Shown: positions 36,673-45,916 of the stretch, piece after piece
How positions within the stretch are numbered: the stretch's first letter is position 1
Layout of the letters: each line of letters begins with the position of its first letter
NCBI RefSeq assembly: GCF_000808535.1
Contig: NZ_JWLV01000012.1
Coordinates: 62,001-126,000 of the forward strand
Origin: Vibrio sinaloensis
Lineage (GTDB): Bacteria; Pseudomonadota; Gammaproteobacteria; Enterobacterales; Vibrionaceae
Direction: 5' to 3'
DNA length: 64,000 nt
Notes under the pieces: model-generated
Database searches by the model: none
Seen by the model: the letters and a program-made list of their open reading frames with translations, nothing else
Told to the model about the DNA's origin: nothing
Translations under genes and position numbers: made by a program

Positions 36673-37518
36673 CTATTCCAGCGGCTCTGTCGGTGCTTGA
36701 CTCGCGACTTTCTTAGGCGCAAAAGGAACATGGCTCAGCTCATCAGCATTGCCATCAATCAGCTCGCCAAAGTGCAAGATACCAAACTCTCCGGGTTTCA
36801 TGCGGTGCCAAGTCTCATTGCCGGTCAGTGGCTGAGTAGCAATGACTGACACAATGTCATTGGGTGTCGTCTCTTCTTGAAAGTTGATCTCAACATCTTC
36901 ATCGATCAGTGCTGCCTTGCCAAAGGGCGCGCGACGCGTAATCCAGTAAAGATGATTGGTACAGTAAGTCATTACGTACTCACCATCAGAGAGCAGCATG
37001 TTAAAGACACCTTTCTCGCGCAATCTATCGCAGCACTCGGCAACAAACCGGAACACTCCGACCATATCTTGTGGCGGCTCTGGGTATCGTTCTTCCATTT
37101 GCTTTAATAGCCAACAGAAAGAGAGCTCACTGTCAGTTTGTCCAACAGGGCGATGGCGACCAGTTTGCAGATCTTGGTAATCACTCAGTTGGCCATTATG
37201 CGCAAAGGTCCAATAGCGCCCCCAAAGCTCACGAGTAAATGGGTGGGTATTTTCGAGGTTTACTCCGCCACGATTCGCCTGCCTAATATGGCTGACAACC
37301 GCGCAGCTTTTAATTGGGTAGTTCTGGACTAGCTCAGCAATTTTGGATTTGCAGCTCGGGTTCGGATCTTTGAATGTGCGGAACCCCTTTCCTTCGTAAA
37401 ACGTGATCCCCCACCCATCTCGGTGCGGCCCCGTGTTCCCACCACGCTGCATCAATCCGGTAAAACTAAAACAGATATCTGTTGGTACGTTGGCGCTCAT
37501 GCCGAGCAATTCACACAT
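36673..37518 (-). CDS. Class II glutamine amidotransferase (YafJ family)
   Basis: A 281-residue protein made of one N-terminal-nucleophile glutaminase domain, with Cys2 (MCELLGMSANVP) as nucleophile once Met is removed. Conserved elements are GWGITFYEGKG, HIRQANRGGVNLENTHPF and TFAHNGQLSDYQ, the last being the glutamine-binding NGQ. There is no attached synthase domain, so the acceptor of ammonia is unknown; E. coli YafJ is likewise uncharacterised. Convergent with proS; a separate transcription unit from gmhA, which lies 105 bases upstream. Confidence 0.9.
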   Translation of the reverse strand: MCELLGMSANVPTDICFSFTGLMQRGGNTGPHRDGWGITFYEGKGFRTFKDPNPSCKSKIAELVQNYPIKSCAVVSHIRQANRGGVNLENTHPFTRELWGRYWTFAHNGQLSDYQDLQTGRHRPVGQTDSELSFCWLLKQMEERYPEPPQDMVGVFRFVAECCDRLREKGVFNMLLSDGEYVMTYCTNHLYWITRRAPFGKAALIDEDVEINFQEETTPNDIVSVIATQPLTGNETWHRMKPGEFGILHFGELIDGNADELSHVPFAPKKVASQAPTEPLE

Positions 37519-37623
37519 GGCCTACTAAACTCCCTTCATCCTTGCGTGCAGTTGTTAACTTAACGACATCAGCGAGAGAAAATGCAAACACTGATGCCGG
37601 TTAAATGATGAATGGTCACGCCG

Positions 37624-38205
37624 TTACGCGTTCTCCATTTCCTTTTCGATAAGCTGGATCACGATGTGAATGATCTTAATGTGGATTTCTTGAATACGGT
37701 CTGCGTAACCAAAATGCGGTACACGAATTTCGATATCCGCTAAGCCAGCCATCTTGCCGCCATCTTTACCGGTCAACGCGATGGTCTTCATGCCTTTTGC
37801 TTGAGCCGCTTCAATCGCCTTTAAGATATTTGCAGAATTACCGGAAGTCGAAAGGCCAAATAAGACATCCCCTTTTGAACCAACAGCTTCTACATAGCGA
37901 GAGAAAACGTGGTCATAACCAAAATCATTGCTGACACAAGACAGATGGCTAGGATCAGAGATAGCAATACCTGGCAAACCTGGGCGATTTTCACGGTAAC
38001 GACCTGTCAGCTCTTCAGCAAAGTGCATGGAATCACAATGTGAACCGCCGTTACCACACGACAATACCTTGCCACCTTGCTTAAACGAATCCGCAATCAT
38101 TTTGGCCGCCGATTCGATTTGAGCAATATTGCTCTCATCACTCAAAAACTTGTTTAGTACGTCAGCAGCTTCTAGCAACTCGCTCTTGATCAGATCATGG
38201 TACAT
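37624..38205 (-). CDS. gmhA: Phosphoheptose isomerase
   Basis: SIS-domain enzyme converting sedoheptulose-7-phosphate to D-glycero-D-manno-heptose-7-phosphate, the first step toward LPS core heptose. Motifs: [18 protein letters not shown] (about residues 52-69) for phosphate and zinc binding, [18 protein letters not shown] (about 117-134), and [17 protein letters not shown] at the C-terminus, where the conserved His ligand occurs. 193 residues. It works upstream of GmhB, encoded at 27.4 kb in this window. Confidence 0.96.
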   Translation of the reverse strand: MYHDLIKSELLEAADVLNKFLSDESNIAQIESAAKMIADSFKQGGKVLSCGNGGSHCDSMHFAEELTGRYRENRPGLPGIAISDPSHLSCVSNDFGYDHVFSRYVEAVGSKGDVLFGLSTSGNSANILKAIEAAQAKGMKTIALTGKDGGKMAGLADIEIRVPHFGYADRIQEIHIKIIHIVIQLIEKEMENA

Positions 38206-38511
38206 AGGGCTATCTCTAATTATTGTTCGTGGATAGGCGAGCTTAGCGCATCACCCAACTTATTTGATGAGTTTACTCAAACATCGCATAGTGTCGATAG
38301 CTCTCGGTTAACAAATCCACCTTTATTGCAATTCATTGCTCATAAAAACAGCACAAGCCAGCATTTTTAGAATTTTCACTCTACTTAGATCACTTTTTGA
38401 GCATTAGTGTGTTTTACATTTCATTAATCTTTTGTTTACACTTTACTGGTATGACCTCTTACTAGTTTAAGACGTATAACTGTTGAGATACGTCAAAAAG
38501 GAAAACGAAAC
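38206..38511. other. Divergent intergenic region gmhA / fadE
   Basis: A 306-base AT-rich gap. The fadE side has a FadR-like site (38444-38460) and the -10 candidate TATAAC (38475). Nothing that looks like a small gene or structured RNA was seen in 38206-38430; the gmhA promoter could not be placed with confidence. Confidence 0.55.
38444..38460. promoter_or_regulatory. Possible FadR operator upstream of fadE
   Basis: TACTGGTATGACCTCTT keeps the CTGGT and GAC core and the final TT of the E. coli FadR consensus. It would overlap the -35 of a promoter whose -10 is TATAAC at 38475-38480. FadR represses fadE in E. coli and vibrios. Confidence 0.55.
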
Positions 38512-40965
38512 ATGGACATCTTGCTCTCTATACTCGGATTTACGGTTGTATTGGCCACCTGCCTATATCGCCGAAGCTCGTTGATCGCTTCAGTTGCCGC
38601 ACTGACAGCGACTATGGTTCTCTTATCTTGGGTTGGCACGGCCGGTTCTATCAGTTGGTTACTGTATGTATCCGCGGTCGTGATATTGGGCATCCCTGCA
38701 GTAAGACAATCTCTCATTAGTAAAAAAGCACTTAAGCTTTTCAAACAAGTACTCCCAGCCATGTCGCAAACGGAAAAAGAAGCGTTAGATGCAGGGACAG
38801 TTTGGTGGGAAGCTGAGCTGTTTAAGGGTAAGCCTGATTGGAACAAGCTGCATACCATCAAAGCGCCAAGCTTAAGCCAAGAAGAACAAGCCTTTCTGGA
38901 TGGCCCAGTGGAAGAAGTGTGTGCCATGGTCAACGACTATCAAGTGACCCACGAACTGGCGGACCTTCCACCAGAAGTATGGCAATACCTCAAAGACAAC
39001 AAGTTCTTTGCCATGATCATCAAGAAAAAATATGGTGGCTTGGAGTTTTCTGCCTACGCTCAATCTTTGGTTCTGCAAAAGCTGACGGGTGTCTCTGGCG
39101 TGCTGTCATCGACCGTTGGTGTACCCAACTCATTGGGGCCAGGTGAGCTTCTGCAACATTATGGTACAGAGGAGCAAAAGGATTACTACTTACCTCGCCT
39201 AGCGGAAGGCAAAGAGATTCCATGTTTTGCACTCACTAGCCCAGAAGCAGGCTCGGACGCGGGGTCAATTCCAGATTATGGCGTTGTGTGTAAGGGCGAG
39301 TGGGAAGGCAAAGAAGTCCTTGGCATGCGTCTAACTTGGAACAAACGCTACATTACCCTTGCCCCGGTCGCAACGGTGCTTGGTCTTGCCTTTAAACTGC
39401 GCGATCCTGAAGGACTACTGGGTGATAAAGAAGATCTCGGTATCACTTGTGCTCTGATTCCAACCCATCTTAAAGGTGTGGAGATCGGTAATCGACACTT
39501 CCCGCTCAATGTTCCTTTCCAAAATGGACCAACGCGCGGCAATGATCTGTTTGTTCCTATCGACTTCATCATCGGTGGTCAGAAAATGGCAGGCCAAGGT
39601 TGGCGCATGCTGGTTGAATGTCTGTCAGTCGGCCGCGGTATTACGCTCCCATCCAACTCGACAGGTGGCATCAAAACGGCCGCACTGGCAACGGGTGCCT
39701 ACTCGCGCATTCGTCGCCAGTTCAAGCAACCTATTGGCCACATGGAAGGGGTTGAGGAACCATTGGCTCGCCTAGGGGGCAATGCCTATGTGATGGATGC
39801 TGCGAGCAACTTGACGGTTGCAGGCATTGATTTAGGAGAAAAACCATCGGTGATCTCAGCCATCGTTAAGTACCACTGTACCCACCGAGGCCAGCAAAGC
39901 ATCATTGATGCGATGGACATTGTCGGCGGCAAAGGGATCTGTTTGGGCCCCTCTAACTTCTTAGCACGTGGTTACCAAGGTGCGCCAATTGCGGTAACGG
40001 TTGAAGGTGCGAACATTCTGACACGTTCAATGATCATCTTTGGTCAGGGTGCGATTCGCTGCCATCCATACGTTTTGGAAGAGATGGACGCCGCTTACTC
40101 TGAAGCAGGCGACGCTGTTGAGAAATTTGATAAAGCACTTGCAGGACATGTTAGCTTTACCATGAGCAACCTGGTACGTAGCTTCTGGCTTGGTCTAACT
40201 GACGGACGCGGCTCTGAGGCACCAACGCAAGACGCAACCACGCGCTACTACCAGCAATTGAACCGCTACAGTGCAAACATTGCCTTCCTTGCGGACATTT
40301 CAATGGCGGTGCTGGGTGGTTCACTCAAACGTAAAGAGCGTTTGTCAGCTCGACTTGGCGATATTCTCAGTCAGCTATATCTGAGCTCAGCCACGCTGAA
40401 ACGCTATGAAAGTGATGGTCGAATCACGGACGATTTACCGCTGGTTCACTGGGGATTGCAAGACAGCATGAAACAGACTGAACTAGCGATCGATGAGTTC
40501 TTAGCTAACTTCCCGAACAAGTGGCTAGGCAAAGCGCTACGTGTCGTAATCTTGCCTTTTGGTCGTGTACGCAAAGCGCCAAGTGACAAACTGGACAGCC
40601 AAGTAGCACGCATTCTTCAAACGCCATCAGAAACCCGCTCTCGTATTGGTCGCAACCAGTACTTGACGGCGAGTGAGTTCAACCCAGCAGGGAAAATTGA
40701 ACACGCGCTGTCGGTGATTCTTGAGGCAGAGCCGTTGTTCGACAAAGTGTGTAAAGCGATTGGCGAACGTCGTCCGTTTTTGCGCCTAGATGCAATCGCC
40801 GAAATAGGCTTAGAGAAAGGCATTCTTGATAAAGCGGAGGCAAACTTGCTGATTGAAGCAGAGCAGCAACGCCTATACGTGATCAATGTCGACGACTTTG
40901 AACCGCAAGAACTGGAAGCAAAGCCACTTGAGGTAACGCCACCGACCATGGTTGAAGTTGCCTAG
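38512..40965 (+). CDS. fadE: Acyl-CoA dehydrogenase FadE
   Basis: FAD enzyme for the first step of fatty-acid beta-oxidation, long FadE type of 817 residues. The N-terminus has two to three hydrophobic segments ([48 protein letters not shown]) that should anchor it at the membrane. The dehydrogenase core follows: [37 protein letters not shown] and [21 protein letters not shown], with [21 protein letters not shown] late in the core. A C-terminal DUF1974-type region completes it. Ribosome-binding site AAGGAAAAC. Strong terminator after the stop. Confidence 0.96.
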   Translation: MDILLSILGFTVVLATCLYRRSSLIASVAALTATMVLLSWVGTAGSISWLLYVSAVVILGIPAVRQSLISKKALKLFKQVLPAMSQTEKEALDAGTVWWEAELFKGKPDWNKLHTIKAPSLSQEEQAFLDGPVEEVCAMVNDYQVTHELADLPPEVWQYLKDNKFFAMIIKKKYGGLEFSAYAQSLVLQKLTGVSGVLSSTVGVPNSLGPGELLQHYGTEEQKDYYLPRLAEGKEIPCFALTSPEAGSDAGSIPDYGVVCKGEWEGKEVLGMRLTWNKRYITLAPVATVLGLAFKLRDPEGLLGDKEDLGITCALIPTHLKGVEIGNRHFPLNVPFQNGPTRGNDLFVPIDFIIGGQKMAGQGWRMLVECLSVGRGITLPSNSTGGIKTAALATGAYSRIRRQFKQPIGHMEGVEEPLARLGGNAYVMDAASNLTVAGIDLGEKPSVISAIVKYHCTHRGQQSIIDAMDIVGGKGICLGPSNFLARGYQGAPIAVTVEGANILTRSMIIFGQGAIRCHPYVLEEMDAAYSEAGDAVEKFDKALAGHVSFTMSNLVRSFWLGLTDGRGSEAPTQDATTRYYQQLNRYSANIAFLADISMAVLGGSLKRKERLSARLGDILSQLYLSSATLKRYESDGRITDDLPLVHWGLQDSMKQTELAIDEFLANFPNKWLGKALRVVILPFGRVRKAPSDKLDSQVARILQTPSETRSRIGRNQYLTASEFNPAGKIEHALSVILEAEPLFDKVCKAIGERRPFLRLDAIAEIGLEKGILDKAEANLLIEAEQQRLYVINVDDFEPQELEAKPLEVTPPTMVEVA

Positions 40966-40978
40966 TCAACAGGAACAG

Positions 40979-41006
40979 AAAGGGCCGCTTGTTGCGGCCC
41001 TTTTTT
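40979..41006 (+). terminator. Terminator of fadE
   Basis: AAAGGGCCGC-TTGTT-GCGGCCCTTTTTT. It lies in front of a convergent gene ending at 41021. Confidence 0.92.
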
Positions 41007-41020
41007 ATATCTCTAGTCAC

Positions 41021-41533
41021 CTAGTTAAAAGGCTTGACCAAGCGGACAAACATCTCCCCGCTGGCGTTGACCGTTTTTTCCTGCCCCTCAGTAAAGTCGA
41101 TAACCAACCCAGAATAAGCCGTGTTGATATCTGAAACATCAGGGGTATTTGTCCAGTAAGGAACATTGGTCGTCGTCGGAAAATAGGTCAAGTTGATGGC
41201 CGGCTTCGCACAACGATAGTCCACGATTGACCCTAACTCTTTAATATTGGGGAGACGAAAGCCGTCGACGCCAACTTGAGAACTCTGTAAGGCTAAATCC
41301 CACGAAGCGAAACTGGTTGGCGTCCCGTCGCAGCCATTCGTCGTGCTGTTGTAAGTCTCTCCCACGTTACATTTTTGCCACAGCAGGTTGGTTTTCACAT
41401 CCAAGATGGTGCCATCTTGACGATCGATAAACTGACCTTCCAGTTGTGATACTGGCTGATTCTCAACACAAGTCTGCGCAAAGCTCGTAGTAGAAACCAT
41501 CAAAGCCGCGATAGTTATAAGTTTCAGCTTCAT
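41021..41533 (-). CDS. Exported DUF1566 (Lcl C-terminal-like) protein
   Basis: A 170-residue secreted protein: signal peptide ending at about residue 19 (SFAQ), then one DUF1566 domain. The diagnostic blocks are DGTILDVKTNLLWQKC, ASWDLALQ, GFRLPNIKELGSIVDY, YWTNTPD and a final VRLVKPFN. Cys are paired (TCVEN, QKCNV, GCDG, RCAKP), consistent with disulfides outside the cytoplasm. DUF1566 occurs at the C-terminus of Legionella collagen-like adhesin and in many surface proteins of unknown ligand. Its start codon overlaps the stop of the upstream DUF1566 lipoprotein gene by one base (TAATG), so the two are translated together. Confidence 0.85.
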   Translation of the reverse strand: MKLKLITIAALMVSTTSFAQTCVENQPVSQLEGQFIDRQDGTILDVKTNLLWQKCNVGETYNSTTNGCDGTPTSFASWDLALQSSQVGVDGFRLPNIKELGSIVDYRCAKPAINLTYFPTTTNVPYWTNTPDVSDINTAYSGLVIDFTEGQEKTVNASGEMFVRLVKPFN

Positions 41534-43203
41534 TATTCTACCCCTTCACTAACGGCAATCACACCATGGTAGGTACCCTTGTTACAGAGCTCGACTTGCC
41601 CAGTTTGAGTCTGCATACACCAAGCACTGGCTCCGCCCCCCGTTACACGACTTGCACTGGTGAAGATCGTGTCTGCTGAGCTGCCCATACTAGCCCCCTT
41701 CATATACGGAAAGTAGTTTTCTGTTGTTGGGTCGGTAGGGCCAACGCCGAAACCGTAATTAACTATCGAACGCGCTTCACTTGGAGAAGGCAAACGCCAA
41801 TTGGACACGCCACACACTCCATAGCGATTGAGGGTCGCGAGGTAGGCTTCAGCATTACAGCGATATTCTATTCCCTCTTCTTCGGGGAAAGCGCATTGGC
41901 TTGATATTGGGCCTTCTGAGGGTAACAAATCGTTAATTGCCCCTAAATTTCCACCGTTGGTGCTGCTGTCAGAGTTGTACCAAGTATAACGATAAGCCGC
42001 ACTGCGCCACTGTCCAGACTCGCTTACCCATGGGTATGGGTTGGCGTCAGGGTCTTTCTGGAACGCCTCTTGCCACGTCTCAATCTCACCTTGTGACGGC
42101 AAAGTTCTTGGAGCCTGCTTCGCTTCAAAATAGACACCCGTTCGCTCGTCACGAACACATGACCACGAAGAGGCATCATTCGCCAACACATTACCGCTGT
42201 AATCCAACTTGGTCAGCTTGAAGCCATGCTGGCCGTCACTGTGGAGGCCTCCATCCTCTTTATCAAGCCCGTAATCAGCATCTTGCCCAGGGTATCCCGC
42301 AGGCTCTGCGGTTAGATCATGAGAGGCGCCATTAGAGTAGGTGGCAAATCCGGTGTCATTAATTTCTCGGTCACCAGGTATATAAAATGCCAGTGAGCTG
42401 TGGTCCGAATCAATAGTGGTGTTACCGCTACTCTCCATGGTGTAAATGAGTGATTCACCACCTTCAATCAAGCCATCTTTTTTCGCCGACACAGTCACGA
42501 CATGGCGTAAGCTTTCCGCAGGAATCGTTACCGTCATTGAGCTTAGTGAACTCGTCACGTCGTCACTGGAAGCGATACCACTTTGCGCTAAATTCACAGT
42601 AACCTCTTTGGCGTGATAGTGGCTCAACTCAATGTGACTCTGTGCGCTGTCACCTTCCAAAACGGTTTTGCTGGCATCGCTAAAGCGTATGGTTGGCTCA
42701 AGATCGCTGTCGGTAAGGGTCACGCTAGAACTTGAGTTCTCAAGGGTATAATCTGGGCTACTCGCAGCACTAATGGTGTAACGCAGTTGTTTACTGCCCT
42801 CGTGCAAGTTGTTGTGTACTAGATTAAGTGGGAGTGAATACGTGGTGACGCCTGCTGGCACTCGAACTGTTTGAGCGGCGATCGGGTCGTAGTTTTTAAA
42901 TTGCCCTTCGCTGCGAGTAGTCACATCACTTGTCACCACAGAGAGAACAAGATCTTGGCTCAGTGCTGCTGATAAGGTCACTGTAATAGATTCGGTGTTC
43001 GAGCCAGAGCTAGGTTCGGTCAAGGTCACGGCTGCGGGAAGATTCACCGTAATGGCACTGCCGCTAGAGCCAGAACTGGTATCGGTTGTCGAGGTCGATT
43101 CGTCATCGCTGCTTTCATGCCCACTCTGACATCCAAATAACGCGACAGCTACTGCGAGCGCGAGCGCATTTTTGGCTCGACCATATTTGTTCGGATGATA
43201 CAT
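41533..43203 (-). CDS. Surface lipoprotein with Calx-beta-like region and DUF1566 domain
   Basis: A 556-residue exported lipoprotein. The lipobox is ALFGC (Cys25) followed by QSG, which predicts outer-membrane sorting, then a Ser/Thr/Asp-rich linker (residues about 29-50). Two beta-sandwich stretches look like Calx-beta repeats: ITVTLSAALSQDLVLSVVTSD to VTLTDSDLEPTIRFSDASKTV, and VLEGDSAQSHIELSHYHAKEV to GLIEGGESLIYTMES. The C-terminal half is DUF1566-like: TWQEAFQKDPDANPYPW, CGVSNWRLPSPSEARSIVNYG and FTSASRVTGGGASAWCM. No known enzyme motif. I read it as a surface-exposed binding protein or adhesin; the ligand is unknown. Confidence 0.78.
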   Translation of the reverse strand: MYHPNKYGRAKNALALAVAVALFGCQSGHESSDDESTSTTDTSSGSSGSAITVNLPAAVTLTEPSSGSNTESITVTLSAALSQDLVLSVVTSDVTTRSEGQFKNYDPIAAQTVRVPAGVTTYSLPLNLVHNNLHEGSKQLRYTISAASSPDYTLENSSSSVTLTDSDLEPTIRFSDASKTVLEGDSAQSHIELSHYHAKEVTVNLAQSGIASSDDVTSSLSSMTVTIPAESLRHVVTVSAKKDGLIEGGESLIYTMESSGNTTIDSDHSSLAFYIPGDREINDTGFATYSNGASHDLTAEPAGYPGQDADYGLDKEDGGLHSDGQHGFKLTKLDYSGNVLANDASSWSCVRDERTGVYFEAKQAPRTLPSQGEIETWQEAFQKDPDANPYPWVSESGQWRSAAYRYTWYNSDSSTNGGNLGAINDLLPSEGPISSQCAFPEEEGIEYRCNAEAYLATLNRYGVCGVSNWRLPSPSEARSIVNYGFGVGPTDPTTENYFPYMKGASMGSSADTIFTSASRVTGGGASAWCMQTQTGQVELCNKGTYHGVIAVSEGVE

Positions 43204-43335
43204 TCAACCCCTAACTTATTTAACGCTATGAATAAGTGAATGTTATCAAAAACTTGTTCACATAAATATGCTCAAAACCGCCTTTAGTGCATCGCATACA
43301 ATAAGTTTGAATTAAATAAATGTTTAAAATATAAA

Positions 43336-43367
43336 TAACCCCTAGCTGCATCGCAAACTAGGGGTTA
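43336..43367 (-). terminator. Hairpin after the TIGR03503-type gene
   Basis: TAACCCCTAG and CTAGGGGTTA form a perfect 10-bp stem with a 12-base loop; on the - strand it is followed by TTTATATTTTA, an AT-rich but broken T-run. Confidence 0.6.
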
Positions 43368-43392
43368 AATAAAAAGCGGCAATCTGAGGTTG

Positions 43393-44643
43393 CTATTTTT
43401 TGGGCATTTCCAGTTGCATCTCCGGCACGGCTTTCTTTTTGGCTCTAAGCTTGCCAATCACAAACCAAGCAACCAAGGCCAGAAGAATCACCACGACATT
43501 GCCAATCGCAATCATGATCATGCCTTGTGTTTTCTTCTCTTCGCGAAGTTCAATCTGACGCATCTCTTCCATCAGTTTTTGCTGTTTCAGGCGCTCCTCT
43601 TCTTGCAAACGACGGGTTTCTGCAATGTCGAGCTCTTCCACCAAACTATAGGTGTATTCGCTCAGCGGGAAGACTAATGGTCTGCCGGAGCCCATTTCCG
43701 TCGCATACGCCTGCCCAGTCCAAGAGTAGTTGCCCAAAGTATCACTGTAGGGAATGCTGAGTTCGAGTTTATTGCTCCCTTTCACAGCCGCGCCTTGCAC
43801 ATCAATTTGACGCTCGTCAGGGTCAATATGTTCAACAAAAGCTGCTAGAGAGCCTGGCTCGACCATGCCTTGCTCACCTGACAAGACCACTTTGTGCATC
43901 TCTTGCTCACTGCGAGATTGAATGAAGGTCACTTGCACCGGAGAAGGGTAAACCAGCACTTCCTGCTCTTGTGCTCGAAGGAAGATCCCATTCCCCGACG
44001 TGATGCGTACTCGGTATTTACCCGGCGCGCTCGAAATGGGCAATGACACCGTAAACACACCATCCCCAGCGACTTCATCAAGCTCAGTACCGTCATCGGC
44101 AAACTCGCCAATCACTTCAGGGATAGGACGCGCTTCTTTGATCAAAGTATCTTCATTTTCAACAAACTTGGTGAAAGTAACCTTGAGCTTTACGCGATCC
44201 AGAAAGTCACGCAGAACCAAAGGCTGCTTATCCGACGTTAAACGCGCGGTGAACTTAATCGACTCGCCCTGGTACAAACGACTTGGAAGCCGATCCGTTA
44301 ACAGCTCTAAATGCGAAATCAGCGTGATCTTGTTCTTGGGAGTTACTTTACCAACCGCTTGCCAAGGACCTGGCATCGGATTATCGATGGAAATAATGTC
44401 CATCGATGACTCTTGATACCAACGAACATTATCAGGGCTGCGCCAAGCGTAATATTTTTTACCATCTGGGCGAACCAACACCACGGGTTGTGAGTTTTCA
44501 GCTCGATAAATCACAAAGGTAATTTGCTGGATAGAAGGATCAACTCGAAAGCGGTTATCGAGCAAGGTCATTGATGACTCATTTGCCGCGACATTTGCAG
44601 CGCTCAGCAGTACGCTGAGTACAACCAACCAAATCCTTAACAT
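43393..44643 (-). CDS. TIGR03503-type periplasmic/membrane protein
   Basis: A 416-residue protein conserved in vibrios and relatives with no established function. It has a signal peptide (MLRIWLVVLSVLLSAANVAA), a long periplasmic beta-rich part with a von Willebrand-like FVIYRAENSQPVVLVRPDGKKY stretch and bacterial-Ig-like GVFTVSLPISSAPGKYRVRI, then a charged coiled-coil (ETRRLQEEERLKQQKLMEEM), one membrane segment (MIMIAIGNVVVILLALVAWFVI) and a short basic and acidic cytoplasmic tail. It lies 8 bases downstream of dnaQ, so it is probably co-transcribed with it, which says little about its job. Confidence 0.82.
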   Translation of the reverse strand: MLRIWLVVLSVLLSAANVAANESSMTLLDNRFRVDPSIQQITFVIYRAENSQPVVLVRPDGKKYYAWRSPDNVRWYQESSMDIISIDNPMPGPWQAVGKVTPKNKITLISHLELLTDRLPSRLYQGESIKFTARLTSDKQPLVLRDFLDRVKLKVTFTKFVENEDTLIKEARPIPEVIGEFADDGTELDEVAGDGVFTVSLPISSAPGKYRVRITSGNGIFLRAQEQEVLVYPSPVQVTFIQSRSEQEMHKVVLSGEQGMVEPGSLAAFVEHIDPDERQIDVQGAAVKGSNKLELSIPYSDTLGNYSWTGQAYATEMGSGRPLVFPLSEYTYSLVEELDIAETRRLQEEERLKQQKLMEEMRQIELREEKKTQGMIMIAIGNVVVILLALVAWFVIGKLRAKKKAVPEMQLEMPKK

Positions 44644-44651
44644 CCTTTCTC

Positions 44652-45395
44652 CTACTGACGCCAGAGACAGCTTCCGCTTTTCTCGACGATATCTAATCTA
44701 TTTTGATGCGCTTCTAATTCATCGGCACTTGCACGGATAACCTTTAGTGCTTTTCGACCACTTGCCACCCGTTTTATTGACTCACCTCCCACATCGCTGC
44801 CATCAGAGTTCCCTGCATTAAATTGCAGCGACGTCTGACCACCGGTCATCAACAGATATACATCTGCCAAAATCTCGGCATCGAGCAATGCCCCGTGGAG
44901 AGTACGATGGGAGTTATCAATGCCGTATCGGTCACAGAGGACATCGAGGTTGTTTCGCTTACCTGGGAAGATCTTCTTCGCCATGGCCAGCGTATCGGTC
45001 ACCTTACAATAATCGTCGGTTTTACCAATACTTGGGTCGAGCATCTCAAACTCGTAGTCCATAAAGCCGGTATCGAAGGGCGCGTTGTGCGCCACCAGCT
45101 CGGCACCTTTGATGAACTCTAAAAATTCAGCGTGAACGTCTTGATACTCTGGCTTGTCCACCAAAAACTCATCCGTGATACCGTGGACCTGAACCGCTTC
45201 AGCTTGAATGTCGCGATCGGGCTTAATGTAAACATGGAAGTGACGTCCCGTCAGTTTACGGTTGATGATTTCTACGGCACCAATCTCAATAATTCGATGA
45301 CCTAGATAATGAGGACCGCCCTCTTGGTTCATACCCGTGGTTTCGGTATCGAGTACGACAATGCGGTGCTGATTAGAATTGTTGCTGGTATTCAT
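44652..45395 (-). CDS. dnaQ: DNA polymerase III epsilon subunit (proofreading exonuclease)
   Basis: 3'-5' exonuclease of the replicative polymerase. The DEDDh motifs are visible: Exo I VVLDTETTG (Asp16, Glu18), Exo II AHNAPFDTGFMDYEFEML, and Exo III HRTLHGALLDAEILADVYL. After the nuclease domain, TSLQFN resembles the clamp-binding QTSMAF motif of E. coli epsilon (here GGQTSLQF), and the rest is the alpha-binding tail. 247 residues. Arranged head-to-head with rnhA across 56 bases, the classical dnaQ-rnhA layout. Confidence 0.96.
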   Translation of the reverse strand: MNTSNNSNQHRIVVLDTETTGMNQEGGPHYLGHRIIEIGAVEIINRKLTGRHFHVYIKPDRDIQAEAVQVHGITDEFLVDKPEYQDVHAEFLEFIKGAELVAHNAPFDTGFMDYEFEMLDPSIGKTDDYCKVTDTLAMAKKIFPGKRNNLDVLCDRYGIDNSHRTLHGALLDAEILADVYLLMTGGQTSLQFNAGNSDGSDVGGESIKRVASGRKALKVIRASADELEAHQNRLDIVEKSGSCLWRQ

Positions 45396-45451
45396 AACAA
45401 AATGTGTGTCAGACTATGCCAATAATGAGCTTAACCCAATAGTATCAAATC

Positions 45452-45916
45452 ATGACGAAACAGGTGGAAATTTTCACGGACGGTTCTTGTTTAGGCAATC
45501 CTGGTCCTGGCGGCTACGGTATCGTATTACGTTATAAACAAACCGAGAAAACGCTCGCCAAAGGCTACACGCTAACCACCAATAACCGAATGGAAATGTT
45601 AGCGACGATCGTTGCCCTACAAGCCCTCAAAGAACCGTGTGACGTCATTCTCACTACCGATAGCCAGTACGTGCGTCAAGGCATTACCCAGTGGATTCAC
45701 AACTGGAAAAAACGTGGCTGGAAAACCGCAGATAAAAAACCGGTCAAGAATGCAGACCTATGGAAAGCCTTAGACGCCGAAAGTGAGCGCCACAACATCG
45801 ATTGGCGCTGGGTTAAAGGCCATGCTGGGCATCGAGAAAACGAAATGTGTGATGAGTTGGCACGTACCGCAGCCGAAAACCCGACCGAAGAAGATACCGG
45901 CTATATTCCCAACTAG
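45452..45916 (+). CDS. rnhA: Ribonuclease HI
   Basis: Degrades the RNA strand of RNA-DNA hybrids. The catalytic residues Asp10 ([17 protein letters not shown]), Glu48 (NRMEMLA), Asp70 (TDSQYVRQG) and Asp134 (CDELAR) are all present at the E. coli positions, as is the basic protrusion [16 protein letters not shown] used for hybrid binding. 154 residues. Divergent from dnaQ; its TAG stop shares the palindrome CTAG with the stop of the convergent methyltransferase gene. Confidence 0.97.
   Translation: MTKQVEIFTDGSCLGNPGPGGYGIVLRYKQTEKTLAKGYTLTTNNRMEMLATIVALQALKEPCDVILTTDSQYVRQGITQWIHNWKKRGWKTADKKPVKNADLWKALDAESERHNIDWRWVKGHAGHRENEMCDELARTAAENPTEEDTGYIPN

Noticed and set aside
40617..40949. A 110-codon - strand frame inside the 3' end of fadE.
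   Set aside because: Ser/Ala/Arg-rich shadow frame with no start signals.
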